Shown: in pieces, positions 5,643 through 13,290 of the stretch
Position numbering within the stretch: position 1 is the first letter of the stretch
Layout of the letters: every line of letters starts with the position of its first letter
Assembly (NCBI GenBank): GCA_005788205.1
Contig: SXYT01000071.1
Span: 1 to 25,649, forward strand
Length of the DNA: 25,649 nt
Reading direction: 5' to 3'
Source of the DNA: Actinomycetota bacterium
GTDB taxonomy: Bacteria; Actinomycetota; Acidimicrobiia; Acidimicrobiales; Ilumatobacteraceae
Notes under the pieces: model-generated
Databases searched by the model: none
The model's input: the letters and a program-made list of their open reading frames with translations, nothing else
What the model was told of the DNA's origin: nothing
Program-made: the position numbers and the translations under genes

Positions 5643-7730
5643 ATGGCAACTGACCAGAACACCCCCCAGGACCCCGAGACCCAGATCGCCGACGGCATCC
5701 GCAGTCTCGGGCAGCGCGAATCCGTCCCGGTCGACGACCTCACCCGGCAGCGCCATCTGAAGGCCATGACGAATGCCGGCGCACAGCCCTGGCGCAGGTT
5801 CGTCGCGACTGCCGCTGCAGCCGCGATCATCGCCGTCGTCTCGGCTGCCGTGGCAGCCAACAATGACCCCGCACCCGCAATCGTCGCAGGCGGTGCCCGG
5901 CCCGCGAGCGGCGACCTGCAGCCCCTTCGCCAGGTCAACGACATCTCCGCAGTTCCGTTCGAGCGTTCCGAGGACTACGTGATCCTGACGGTCGACGCAT
6001 CACGCGCATCTGCAGTCGCACAGGAACTCTTCGCCGCGACGGGCACCGATGCCGCCGTCGTCGGCAGGAACGATGCCGGCACGACATTCGTGGTGCCCGC
6101 GTCTGCCGCACAGGCGCTCGCCGACACCTCGGGCATCATTGCCACACCCGACACCCCGGTCAAGGCCACCGTCCAGCAGAACCCTGTTCCTTCGTGGGGT
6201 CTCGACCGCCTCGACAGCGCCACGCTCGATAACTCGTACAACTACCTGAGCACCGGTGCAGGTCAGTACGCCTACGTCATTGACACGGGCGTGTATTCGG
6301 GCCACAACGAGTTCGACGGCCGGGTCACGCCCGGCTACACCGCAGTCTCGGACGGCAAGGGCACCGAGGACTGCAACGGCCACGGCACGCATGTTGCCGG
6401 GACCATCGCAGGCGAGAACTACGGCGTCGCGAAGTCCACCTCTGTCGTCGCTGTCCGGGTTCTCGACTGCACAGGCTCCGGATTCTCCTCGTCTGTCGTT
6501 GCCGGGATCAACTGGGTGATCGCGAGCCATCCTGGCGGCGCGGGAATCATCAACCTCAGTCTGGGCGGACCGGCAAACACTGCAGTCGACCAGGCTGTTG
6601 CCGATGCAACCGCCGCCGGTCTCGTTGTTGTCGTTGCAGCGGGCAACTCGGGGGACGACGCGTGCTCGTACTCACCCGCACGAGCACGATCTGCCCTCAC
6701 GATCGGCGCCATCGACAAGACGAACGGCAGGGCCGGCTACTCGAACTACGGCGGCTGCGTCGACATGTGGGCACCTGGTTCGCAGATCGTCTCGGCCGGA
6801 ATCTCGGGAGCCGGTTCGTCGGCCACTCTGTCCGGCACCTCCATGGCTGCTCCCCATGTCGCCGGGCTTGCCGCACGGCTGCAGCAGGCGCGCCCGGGCA
6901 TGAGCACGGCTCAGATCACCTCGGTGCTGACGCAGTCCAGCCTTGCCGCGGACCCCGCGGCCATCCCCGTCGTCGAGTTCGACGAGGCGCCCGACTTTGC
7001 GACGCCCGAGACCTCGACCACGGTGGTCGACACCACCACCACCGAGGTCGTGACGACCACCACGGATGCTGCAACGACGACCACCGTCGCAGTCGCACCC
7101 ACCACGACCGTGACCGCACCGACCACCACGGCGCCCCGCACCACGGTGCCCCGCCGCGGTGATGACGGCGAGGGAGACACGAAGGGTCGCAAGCCGGCAC
7201 CCCGGCCGAGAGAGTTCTCGCTGAGGTTCGACGAGGAGCGGACCCGCAACGCCCTTTCCGCAGCGTGGGTTGACGACGGCACCCCGGATTCGTACCGCAT
7301 CGACTGCACCCGACTGTCCGGTGGCGTGAATGCCCCGGTGGAGACCTCCATCAACTTCGACAGGTCCGCGGTCACCACCGTGGACAAGAACAAGCGCCGC
7401 TCCACCCTGTCGGTCACCCCGGCAGCCGGCTCGCGATGCTGGATTGTCGCCACCCTCGGGTCAGTGACGAGCGCACCGAGCAACCCGGCCATCATCCCGC
7501 CCTCGAAGAAGCGTGACGACCGACCCGTGGTCACGACCACCACAGTGGCGCCGGCCCCCACGACGACCACGGTGGTCGTCGCCCCGACGACGACAGAACC
7601 AGTGGTGACCACCACAGTCGCCCCGCCATCCGGTGGGTCGCCGACCACCACGGTCGTGGTGACGTCGAAGACGACCCCACCGAGATCCGTCCCGAAGACC
7701 ACGACCACGGTCAAGAAGAAGAACCCGTAG
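5643..7730 (+). CDS. Membrane-anchored subtilisin-like protease with anti-sigma-like N-terminus
   Basis: A 695-residue protein. Residues 1-50 are cytoplasmic-looking. A single hydrophobic segment spans about 53-73, and the remainder would be outside. Residues about 110-178 resemble an I9 inhibitor propeptide. The S8 peptidase domain (about 183-435, proteinase K-like) has D214 in VIDTG, H247 in NGHGTHVAG, N335 in AAGNS and S400 in GTSMAAP, so the triad is complete. A Thr-rich linker (about 455-500), an FN3-like domain (about 520-615) and a second Thr-rich tail ending KKKNP follow. The N-terminal stretch shares a pattern (IADGIRSL, then VDDLTRQRHLKAM) with the anti-sigma protein at 21859. Together with the ECF sigma gene directly upstream, this suggests a fused anti-sigma/protease. 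The protease call is firm; the anti-sigma role is inferred. Confidence 0.88.
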   Translation: MATDQNTPQDPETQIADGIRSLGQRESVPVDDLTRQRHLKAMTNAGAQPWRRFVATAAAAAIIAVVSAAVAANNDPAPAIVAGGARPASGDLQPLRQVNDISAVPFERSEDYVILTVDASRASAVAQELFAATGTDAAVVGRNDAGTTFVVPASAAQALADTSGIIATPDTPVKATVQQNPVPSWGLDRLDSATLDNSYNYLSTGAGQYAYVIDTGVYSGHNEFDGRVTPGYTAVSDGKGTEDCNGHGTHVAGTIAGENYGVAKSTSVVAVRVLDCTGSGFSSSVVAGINWVIASHPGGAGIINLSLGGPANTAVDQAVADATAAGLVVVVAAGNSGDDACSYSPARARSALTIGAIDKTNGRAGYSNYGGCVDMWAPGSQIVSAGISGAGSSATLSGTSMAAPHVAGLAARLQQARPGMSTAQITSVLTQSSLAADPAAIPVVEFDEAPDFATPETSTTVVDTTTTEVVTTTTDAATTTTVAVAPTTTVTAPTTTAPRTTVPRRGDDGEGDTKGRKPAPRPREFSLRFDEERTRNALSAAWVDDGTPDSYRIDCTRLSGGVNAPVETSINFDRSAVTTVDKNKRRSTLSVTPAAGSRCWIVATLGSVTSAPSNPAIIPPSKKRDDRPVVTTTTVAPAPTTTTVVVAPTTTEPVVTTTVAPPSGGSPTTTVVVTSKTTPPRSVPKTTTTVKKKNP

Positions 7731-7823
7731 GGCAACCGCAACCCCTCGTGTCATGGCTGGACGACAGTCCACGACGGACCCGGGGCGGTGGCGGGTCGGA
7801 CCTGGGGCCGAGCCGGCGATGAA

Positions 7824-7829
7824 TATGGT
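7824..7829 (+). promoter_or_regulatory. -10 element (leaderless) for the C-S lyase
   Basis: TATGGT followed by 6 nt and the ATG at 7836. It supports that start over the upstream in-frame ATG at 7788. Confidence 0.55.
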
Positions 7830-7835
7830 GTGACC

Positions 7836-9008
7836 ATGGAACGAGACGCCGGGCCGCACGACTTCGGGTCACTCGACCGCGCCTGGCTGGAGTCGAAGTC
7901 CGGCAACAAGTGGCGCAAGCACGCACCGCTGCTCCCCGCCTGGGTGGCGGACATGGACTACCGCCCGGCACCCAAGATCACGGCACACCTGCAGTCGGTG
8001 CTGGACCTGGGCGACCTCGGGTACCCCGCCCGCGACGAGAAGAACCGCACCCGTGCGGTCGGTGCGTTCGTGCACCACATGGAGCGGCGCCACGGCTGGT
8101 CACCGGACACGGACCGCATCCGCGAATGGAATGACGTGGTGCAGGCCGTCCAGGCGGTGCTGCACGTGGTCACGTCCCCCGGTGACGGCGTGGTCGTGCA
8201 CGTGCCGGCGTACCCGCCGTTCTTCTCCGCGATCGAGCAGACGGGGTGCCGGATGGTCCCCGTGCCGGCCCGCATCGAGCACGGTGCGGTCTCGTTCGAC
8301 CACGACGCCCTCGACAGCCTGCTCTCGCGCGAGCCGGCTCGGGTGATGATCCTGTGCAACCCGCAGAACCCCACCGGCCACGTGTTCACGCGCGCCGAGC
8401 TGGAGCACCTCGCCGACATCGCGGCGCGGCACGGGCTCATCATCATCAGCGACGAAATCCATGCAGACCTCGTGCACGACGGCCGCACCCACGTGCCGAT
8501 GGCAACGGTCCCCGCGGCCGCGGGACGCACCGTGACCGTCACGTCTGCGTCGAAGTCGTTCAACCTGGCGGGGCTCCGCTACGCAGTCACGCATTGCGAC
8601 GCCGAGCAGGTCGAGGCCGGGTGGGCACGGCTCCCCGACCATCTCTTCGGTGCCACAAACATCATGGGTGCCGAGGCCGCATGGGCCTCATGGACACTGG
8701 CCGGTGGCTGGCTGGACGACGTGGTCGCCCACCTGGGACGGATGCGCGACCTCACCCTGGAACTCGTCGCGGCGCACCTGCCCGGCGTGCGGGTCCACCG
8801 GCCCGGGGCCACGTACCTGGCGTGGCTCGACTGCCGGGAAACGCCGATTGCCACCGACCCCTACGCGGCTTTCCGCGCGGCAGGGGTGGAGACAAGCGAG
8901 GGCACCGGGTTCGGCCCGGGCGGTGAGGGACACGTGCGCCTGAACTTCGCGACATCCCCCGCCCTGCTGGAGGAGATCGTCTCCCGCATGGCCGGCGCGC
9001 TGCGCTGA
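7836..9008 (+). CDS. PLP-dependent C-S lyase, MalY/PatB family
   Basis: A 390-residue fold-type I PLP enzyme of the MalY/PatB group, whose members cleave cystathionine or cysteine conjugates to pyruvate, ammonia and a thiol. Diagnostic features are WVADMDY at residues 36-42, NPQNPTG at 175-181, SDEIHADL at 205-212 with D206, and the lysine K240 in SASKSFNLAG. A C-terminal ETSEGTGFGPGGEGHVRLNF segment carries the carboxylate-binding arginine. The start at 7836 fits the family's N-terminus and lies just after a TATGGT -10. The gene stands alone and converges on the next one with a 15-bp gap. The true role may be methionine biosynthesis or cysteine-conjugate degradation. Confidence 0.87.
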   Translation: MERDAGPHDFGSLDRAWLESKSGNKWRKHAPLLPAWVADMDYRPAPKITAHLQSVLDLGDLGYPARDEKNRTRAVGAFVHHMERRHGWSPDTDRIREWNDVVQAVQAVLHVVTSPGDGVVVHVPAYPPFFSAIEQTGCRMVPVPARIEHGAVSFDHDALDSLLSREPARVMILCNPQNPTGHVFTRAELEHLADIAARHGLIIISDEIHADLVHDGRTHVPMATVPAAAGRTVTVTSASKSFNLAGLRYAVTHCDAEQVEAGWARLPDHLFGATNIMGAEAAWASWTLAGGWLDDVVAHLGRMRDLTLELVAAHLPGVRVHRPGATYLAWLDCRETPIATDPYAAFRAAGVETSEGTGFGPGGEGHVRLNFATSPALLEEIVSRMAGALR

Positions 9009-9022
9009 CCCCCGAGAGGGTC
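9007..9022. terminator. Short hairpin between convergent genes
   Basis: GACCC (9007-9011) and GGGTC (9018-9022) form a 5-bp stem around CCGAGA, filling the gap between the convergent stops. There is no T-run, so terminator function is only suggested by position. Confidence 0.25.
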
Positions 9023-9023
9023 G

Positions 9024-9395
9024 TCAGGGTTGCACGACCGCCCAACCGCGCCGCTGCAGTTCGGCCGCCAGTTCCTCGGAGGGCACCTTGGCGAGCGAGC
9101 GCGACGCTGACGGTTTGGCGGTTGGCTTCTGGCGCGGGACAACAGGTGCCGCGGCCGGCTCGGGCAGCTGACCCGCTGCTTCGGCGGCCTCGGCGAGCTC
9201 GGCCTCTTCCTGGAGGCGTGAGATGAACTCGTCGGCTTCATCGCGGGTGAACTTGCCGCCGGCCTGGCGCTGCGTGAACCCCATCGGGCCCCGCGCGTCC
9301 TTGAAGTCAGCGTGGCCGGCCGCGACCAGCAGCTCGAGGAGTTCCTTCACCTGCTTCGCTGACGCAGGGGGACCGGAGGGCTGACCGAATGCCAT
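9024..9395 (-). CDS. Conserved actinobacterial protein of unknown function
   Basis: A 123-residue cytoplasmic protein with two conserved ends and a variable Ala/Pro/Lys-rich middle. The N-terminal part (SAKQVKELLELLVAAGH, then ARGPMGFTQRQAGGKFTRDEA) is a pattern found in many Actinobacteria. The C-terminal part (VPSEELAAELQRRGWAVVQP) looks like a short helical motif. It has no catalytic signature, membrane segment or cysteine pair. The start at 9395 has a TACTGT hexamer 6 nt upstream, so it is transcribed separately from dnaB. No function is assigned. Confidence 0.75.
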   Translation of the reverse strand: MAFGQPSGPPASAKQVKELLELLVAAGHADFKDARGPMGFTQRQAGGKFTRDEADEFISRLQEEAELAEAAEAAGQLPEPAAAPVVPRQKPTAKPSASRSLAKVPSEELAAELQRRGWAVVQP

Positions 9396-9401
9396 CCCCC
9401 G

Positions 9402-9407
9402 ACAGTA
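9402..9407 (-). promoter_or_regulatory. -10 element (leaderless) for the 123-residue protein
   Basis: TACTGT on the minus strand, then 6 nt, then the ATG at 9395. Confidence 0.5.
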
Positions 9408-9438
9408 CAGAGGGGGTTGTGCGCAGAAGCGCCGGTGC

Positions 9439-9645
9439 CTACTGAAGCAGGCTTGCGACTGCCCACACGGCCGCGACCAGGCCGACGAGTGACATCACGA
9501 TGCTGCGCGCGACCGGTGCCTTCGTCAGGTCGGTCTCTGCCCGCGCCACCTGCGGTGGCTTGATGACAGCGAGCAGGTTGCCCACGAACAACGCGCCGCC
9601 GAGGGCGAGCACCAGCCAAGCGAGAAGGTTCTCCCCGAGGAACAC
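9439..9645 (-). CDS. Small two-helix membrane protein
   Basis: A 68-residue protein. There is a hydrophobic segment at about 7-27 (LLAWLVLALGGALFVGNLLAV), a short charged loop (KPPQVARAETDLTKAPVAR), and a second segment at about 48-67. It starts with GTG at 9645, 2 nt after the dnaB stop, with GAGG 7 nt upstream (the AGG overlaps the dnaB end region), so it is co-translated as the last gene of the rpsF-dnaB operon. No family is recognised. Spacing, ribosome site and clear membrane pattern support a real gene. Confidence 0.6.
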   Translation of the reverse strand: MFLGENLLAWLVLALGGALFVGNLLAVIKPPQVARAETDLTKAPVARSIVMSLVGLVAAVWAVASLLQ

Positions 9646-9647
9646 GC

Positions 9648-11048
9648 CTACCTCGCCGGGTTCTGGAACTGGGTGAACTGGCTCACGAACAGCAGTTTGA
9701 CAAATCCCACGGGGCCGGAGCGGTGCTTGGACAGCGTGACTTCGGCCCAGCCACGCTCCTCCAGAGGAACATCCGGGTTGTTGATCTCCGCACGGTGCAG
9801 GAACATGACCGTGTCAGCATCCTGTTCGATGGCCCCGGACTCGCGAAGGTCAGACAGCTGCGGCCGCTTGTCGGAGCGCTGCTCGAGACCACGGCTCAAC
9901 TGGCTGAGTGCCACCACCGGCAGCGAGAACTCGCGCGCCAGAAGTTTCAGGCCTCTGCTGATGGCGCTGATCTCCAGCTGGCGGTTCTCGGTGACCGCAC
10001 CGCCGCCTCCCATGAGCTGCAGGTAGTCGACGACCACGAGCGCGGGCCTCATGGCGGCAGTCATGTTCACGCGGCGGAGTTTCTGGCGGATCTGCATCAC
10101 GGTGATCTGCGGGGTGTCATCGATGTAAAGCGGGACGTCCAGTTGGCCCGTTGCGTGCACGATGCGGCTCCACTCGGCATCGGAGAGGTTGCCTGTGCGC
10201 AGATGGTCGGACTCCACCTCGGCCTCTGCAGAGAGGATGCGCTGGGTGAGTTCCGTGGCACTCATCTCCAGCGAGAAGAACAGCACCGGGCGACCGGTCT
10301 TCTTGGCAACGTTCACAGCCATGCCGAGCGCAAATGCCGACTTGCCCATCGCGGGGCGCGCCCCGACAATGTTCAGGGTGCCGGGCTGGAGACCCGCTAG
10401 CAGGCGGTCAAGTTCGTAGTAACCGGTGGGAACGCCCGTGATCTGCTGCTTGGCCTCGTAGCGGTCCTCGAGAATCTTGGTCAGCTGGCCGGTGAGGTCG
10501 TGCAGCTTCTGCAGAGTGTCCGTCATCTGCTCGTCACCGAGACCGAAGACGATCTGCTCGGCCTGGTCGATGGCGGTGCGCACGTCGGCCGGCGCGGAGA
10601 ACCCGATGTCGGCGATCTGGGTCGCACCGCGGATGAGCCGGCGCAGCACGGAGGTGTCCTTGACGATCTGGATGTAGCGACCGGCGCTCGTGACCGATGG
10701 TGTGGCGTTCTGGAGCTCGAGCAGCGTGTCGAGGCCTCCGAGGTCATCGAGCATGCCCGTGCGGCGCAGTTCATCCGCCACCGTCACGGGGTCGACGGCC
10801 TGTGCGCTGGACGCGAGCGCACGGATCGACGCGTACACGTTCTGGTGCGCGGGCTTGTAGAAGTCCGACGGTTGCAACTGGCGTTCGATGGCAAGACCGA
10901 TGGCGCTCTCGTCCAGCATCATTGCGCCGAGGAGTGACGCTTCCGCGTCCACGTTGTGGGGCGGGATGCGACTGTCCGAACGGGTCTCACGCGAGCCGCG
11001 GAACTCGCGCTGTTCGCGCATCTCGCGGGGTTCGTCAGACACAGTCAT
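9648..11048 (-). CDS. dnaB: Replicative DNA helicase DnaB
   Basis: A 466-residue hexameric helicase that unwinds DNA at the fork. The N-terminal primase-interacting domain begins PPHNVDAEASLLGAMMLDE (about residues 29-47). The RecA-like domain has the Walker A GARPAMGKSAFALG, then FFSLEMSATELTQRILS (motif 1a), LVVVDYLQLM (Walker B) and VVALSQLSRGLEQR (motif 3). The C-terminal EQDADTVMFLHR and LSKHRSGPVG complete the motifs. There is no intein, and the length is normal. It follows rplI after a 146-bp gap holding a hairpin and DnaA-box-like sites. The minus-strand hexamer TAGTCC ends 6 nt before the ATG, a weaker match to the leaderless pattern, so dnaB may have its own promoter. Confidence 0.96.
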   Translation of the reverse strand: MTVSDEPREMREQREFRGSRETRSDSRIPPHNVDAEASLLGAMMLDESAIGLAIERQLQPSDFYKPAHQNVYASIRALASSAQAVDPVTVADELRRTGMLDDLGGLDTLLELQNATPSVTSAGRYIQIVKDTSVLRRLIRGATQIADIGFSAPADVRTAIDQAEQIVFGLGDEQMTDTLQKLHDLTGQLTKILEDRYEAKQQITGVPTGYYELDRLLAGLQPGTLNIVGARPAMGKSAFALGMAVNVAKKTGRPVLFFSLEMSATELTQRILSAEAEVESDHLRTGNLSDAEWSRIVHATGQLDVPLYIDDTPQITVMQIRQKLRRVNMTAAMRPALVVVDYLQLMGGGGAVTENRQLEISAISRGLKLLAREFSLPVVALSQLSRGLEQRSDKRPQLSDLRESGAIEQDADTVMFLHRAEINNPDVPLEERGWAEVTLSKHRSGPVGFVKLLFVSQFTQFQNPAR

Positions 11049-11077
11049 AGGAGAGGACTACCTTGCCGTGAACTGCC

Positions 11078-11171
11078 TGTGGATTGCTAGTGGAAAACCC
11101 TGCGAAATCATTGTGGAAAGGGCTGGGGACGACCGGGCCCATCTGTGGACAACGACCGGGCCCAGCCCTTT
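11078..11171. promoter_or_regulatory. DnaA-box-like cluster and hairpin between rplI and dnaB
   Basis: TGTGGATTG (11078-11086), TGTGGAAAG (11112-11120) and TGTGGACAA (11144-11152) occur within 75 bp. The last is an exact match to the actinobacterial DnaA box (complement TTGTCCACA). AAAGGGCTGGG (11117-11127) and CCCAGCCCTTT (11161-11171) form an 11-bp perfect inverted repeat with the exact box in its loop. CGACCGGGCCCA is also directly repeated inside. It could be an attenuator between rplI and dnaB, a DnaA-controlled promoter region, or both. Confidence 0.4.
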
Positions 11172-11194
11172 GCCTGGTTCGCGGGTCCCGGCAA

Positions 11195-11635
11195 TCAGCC
11201 GACGACGTTGATCTTGATGGTGCACTCCACGTCGGCGTGCAGGCGCACGACCGCGGTGTGGTTGCCCGTGGTGCGGATGGGCTGAGCCACGACCTTCTTG
11301 CGGTCGAGGGTGACACCGGCCTGGGTGGCAAGCGCACCTGCGATGTCACTGGTGGTCACGGACCCGAACAGTCGGCCCTCGTTGCCGGACTTCGCCTTGA
11401 TGGTGAAGGTCTTGGTGGTCAGGGCCTCGGCCACGTTGCGGGCGGACTCACGGTCCGCCGCCTCGCGGAGGTCACGGCGGCGGCGCATGGCATTGGCCTG
11501 GGCGACGGCACCGTCGGTGGCCAGGAAGGCCAGGCCGCGCGGCAGAAGGTAATTGCGGGCGTGACCGTCCGCGACAGTGACAATGTCACCGCGGCGGCCG
11601 ACACCAGCGATGTCCTCACGGAGAATGACGTTCAT
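11195..11635 (-). CDS. rplI: 50S ribosomal protein L9
   Basis: A 146-residue large-subunit protein that binds 23S rRNA near the L1 stalk and affects frame maintenance. It has the N-terminal domain MNVILREDIAGVGRRGDIV, the YLLPRGLA motif, a helical connector rich in Arg/Ala, and the C-terminal domain (KSGNEGRLFGSVTTSDIA). Length is normal. It starts 2 nt after the rpsR stop with a GAGG about 9 nt upstream located inside rpsR, so translation is coupled. Confidence 0.96.
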   Translation of the reverse strand: MNVILREDIAGVGRRGDIVTVADGHARNYLLPRGLAFLATDGAVAQANAMRRRRDLREAADRESARNVAEALTTKTFTIKAKSGNEGRLFGSVTTSDIAGALATQAGVTLDRKKVVAQPIRTTGNHTAVVRLHADVECTIKINVVG

Positions 11636-11637
11636 GA

Positions 11638-12042
11638 TCAGGCCTCGACTTCTTCAGTGACGGTCGGTTCCTCGACGAGGTCTGCCTCGGGCTCGAAACC
11701 GGTGGGGATGGCGGCGTCCTCCAGCTCGAGCACGCCCTCTTCCTCGCGGCGGTCGGCACCGGCGCGCGGTGCGCGGGTGCTGACGGTGCGCTTCGTGTAC
11801 GGCAGGAGCGCCATCTCACGGGCGTTCTTGATCGCGTTGGCCACGTCCCGCTGTTCCTGGACGCTGACACCGCTGAGACCGCGACCGCGGATTTTCGAGC
11901 GGTCAGTCATGAACTTCTGCAGGAGGGAGACGTCCTTGTAGTCGATGTACTCGACTTTCTCGATCTTGAGCGGGTTCGCCTTCTTCTTGAACTTGCGGTT
12001 CGTCTCGCGGGCGCTGCGGGCCTTGTTCTTCTTGCTGGTCAT
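11638..12042 (-). CDS. rpsR: 30S ribosomal protein S18 with acidic C-terminal extension
   Basis: Residues 1-86 are a typical S18: a basic N-terminus, IEYIDYKD-like VEYIDYKDVSLLQKF, DRSKIRGRGLSGVSVQEQR, and the end MALLPYTKR. S18 pairs with S6 on the platform of the small subunit. It has no cysteines, so it is the zinc-free form. Residues 87-134 form an extra 48-residue tail, first Arg/Ala-rich and then strongly acidic (EEEGVLELED, EEPTVTEEVEA). S18 usually stops near residue 75-90. The AAGGA site upstream of the ATG and the position between ssb and rplI leave no doubt about identity. Confidence 0.95.
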   Translation of the reverse strand: MTSKKNKARSARETNRKFKKKANPLKIEKVEYIDYKDVSLLQKFMTDRSKIRGRGLSGVSVQEQRDVANAIKNAREMALLPYTKRTVSTRAPRAGADRREEEGVLELEDAAIPTGFEPEADLVEEPTVTEEVEA

Positions 12043-12091
12043 TGTGCTGGTTCCTTGTGAACGATGGGGTGTCTACGGATGGATGTGGGGA

Positions 12092-12559
12092 TCAGAACGG
12101 CTCTTCGTCGCCGAGGTACTCGCCGCCAGCGTTGCCGCCGCCCGAGTTGCCGCGGTTGCCGCGGTCTCCGCCGCCGCCACCGCCGGCGTTGCCGCCGCCG
12201 CCCTCGCGGGGGGTGCGCTCGACCTGGGCGGTCGCCCAGCGAAGGCTGGGGCCGACCTCATCGGCATTGATCTCGATGGCGGTGCGCTTGTCACCCTCAC
12301 GGGTGGTGTACTCGCGTTGCTCGAGGCGACCGGTGACGACCACCCGCATGCCCTTTGTGAGCGTGGCGGCCGCGTTCTCGCCCATCTGGCCCCAGGCCAC
12401 GATGTTGAAGTACGAGGTCTGTTCCTGCCATTCGCCGTTCTGCTGGTAGCGGCGGCTGACGGCCAGACCGAAGGATGCGACTCCGCGTCCACCGGTGGTG
12501 AAGCGAAGTTCTGGATCGCGGGTCAGATTGCCCACGAGAGTGACGGTGTTGTCTGCCAT
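12092..12559 (-). CDS. ssb: Single-stranded DNA-binding protein
   Basis: A 155-residue SSB. The OB fold covers about residues 1-110 (VTLVGNLTRDPELRFT, SYFNIVAWGQMGENA, VVVTGRLEQREYTTREGDKR). A Gly-rich disordered linker (about 118-146) and the acidic tip GDEEPF follow; the tip binds partner proteins. The tip differs from the usual DDDIPF but keeps the final PF. AAGGAG stands 6 nt before the ATG. It lies between rpsF and rpsR in the standard order, so its level should follow the ribosomal operon. Confidence 0.96.
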   Translation of the reverse strand: MADNTVTLVGNLTRDPELRFTTGGRGVASFGLAVSRRYQQNGEWQEQTSYFNIVAWGQMGENAAATLTKGMRVVVTGRLEQREYTTREGDKRTAIEINADEVGPSLRWATAQVERTPREGGGGNAGGGGGGDRGNRGNSGGGNAGGEYLGDEEPF

Positions 12560-12611
12560 TGGAGGCTCCTTGTGTGTCGTTATTCGAAGGGCGGGTGCCC
12601 GATCGGGCGGC

Positions 12612-12938
12612 CTAGGCCGCCGAGGTCATGCCGCGGCGGGCGGCTTCCGTGTCCGGGAGACGGAGCAACTTGTGGCGCAGGACGTCGTCGGAGAGGCGGA
12701 AACCGCGCTCCACCTCGTCGAGCACGCCACCCGGGGCCACGATGTTGAACACCGCGTAGAAGCCGTCTTCCTGCTTCTGGATGGGGTACGCCAACCGACG
12801 CTTGCCCCACCAGTCGGGGCTGCCGTGGACGCTGCCACCCATCTGGGTGATGGAGTTGCTGATGGTCTTCACGTACCCGTGGGCCGTGTTCTCATCCAGC
12901 TGACCGCTGATGATGACCATTAGTTCATATGCACGCAT
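12612..12938 (-). CDS. rpsF: 30S ribosomal protein S6
   Basis: A 108-residue small-subunit protein and partner of S18. MRAYELMVIISGQLDE begins the family sequence, and GKRRLAYPIQKQEDGFYAVFN is the conserved core. The open frame extends 40 codons upstream, but the family start is the ATG at 12938, with GAGAGG about 9 nt upstream. It is the first gene of the rpsF-ssb-rpsR-rplI-dnaB operon. Confidence 0.95.
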   Translation of the reverse strand: MRAYELMVIISGQLDENTAHGYVKTISNSITQMGGSVHGSPDWWGKRRLAYPIQKQEDGFYAVFNIVAPGGVLDEVERGFRLSDDVLRHKLLRLPDTEAARRGMTSAA

Positions 12939-12956
12939 TGCGTGTGACCTCTCTAC

Positions 12957-12978
12957 GGACCCGGCGTGAACCGGGGCC
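12957..12978 (-). promoter_or_regulatory. Hairpin in the rpsF leader, possible S6:S18 control site
   Basis: On the minus strand GGCCCCGG and CCGGGTCC pair with one mismatch around a TTCACG loop, shortly before the rpsF ribosome site. In many bacteria S6:S18 represses its operon by binding a leader RNA carrying a CCG element. This hairpin is in the right place, but I cannot confirm the motif. Confidence 0.3.
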
Positions 12979-13109
12979 CCCGAAGGAGCAGAGCGAATAT
13001 TGACGAGCAGAGCGTATCGGCATGCCAAGACGGTGCCACAGGGGTGGGACACCGGCACCCGGCAGCCATGTCTCGGGCGGTCTCTTCTCCATCAACCCCA
13101 TGTGGCGCT

Positions 13110-13115
13110 TAGGGT
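13110..13115 (+). promoter_or_regulatory. -10 element (leaderless) for the small Cys4 protein
   Basis: TAGGGT followed by 7 nt and the ATG at 13123. It fixes the start of this very short gene. Confidence 0.5.
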
Positions 13116-13122
13116 TGGTGCC

Positions 13123-13290
13123 ATGGCAACCGCTGATTGCGACAGTTGCGGCTCACCAAACCAAGAGGTCGCGGCCGTCCAGCGCCTCTACTTCGGTCAG
13201 CCGGGAGTCTCCGAGGACACGCTCGATGCCGACGTGGAGATGTGGTGCGTGGTCTGCCGCACCCACTACCCGCACGAGGCCGCCCTCTAG
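13123..13290 (+). CDS. Small zinc-ribbon-like protein
   Basis: A 55-residue protein with two CxxC pairs, C6/C9 (DCDSCG) and C42/C45 (WCVVCRTHYP), 32 residues apart. That is the layout of a single zinc ribbon. It has no other domain. The frame is open further upstream, but the ATG at 13123 follows the TAGGGT -10 and begins directly before the first CxxC. Its stop overlaps that of the convergent DUF5318 gene within CTAG. Function is unknown; nucleic-acid or protein binding is possible. Confidence 0.65.
   Translation: MATADCDSCGSPNQEVAAVQRLYFGQPGVSEDTLDADVEMWCVVCRTHYPHEAAL

Noticed and set aside
7021..7160. Repetitive ACC/ACG tract considered as a CRISPR or satellite repeat
   Set aside because: It encodes the Thr-rich linker of the protease; there are no regular spacers.
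6911..7741. 276-residue Val/Thr-rich minus-strand open frame
   Set aside because: It is the antisense of the protease's Thr-rich linkers; low complexity makes a long false frame.
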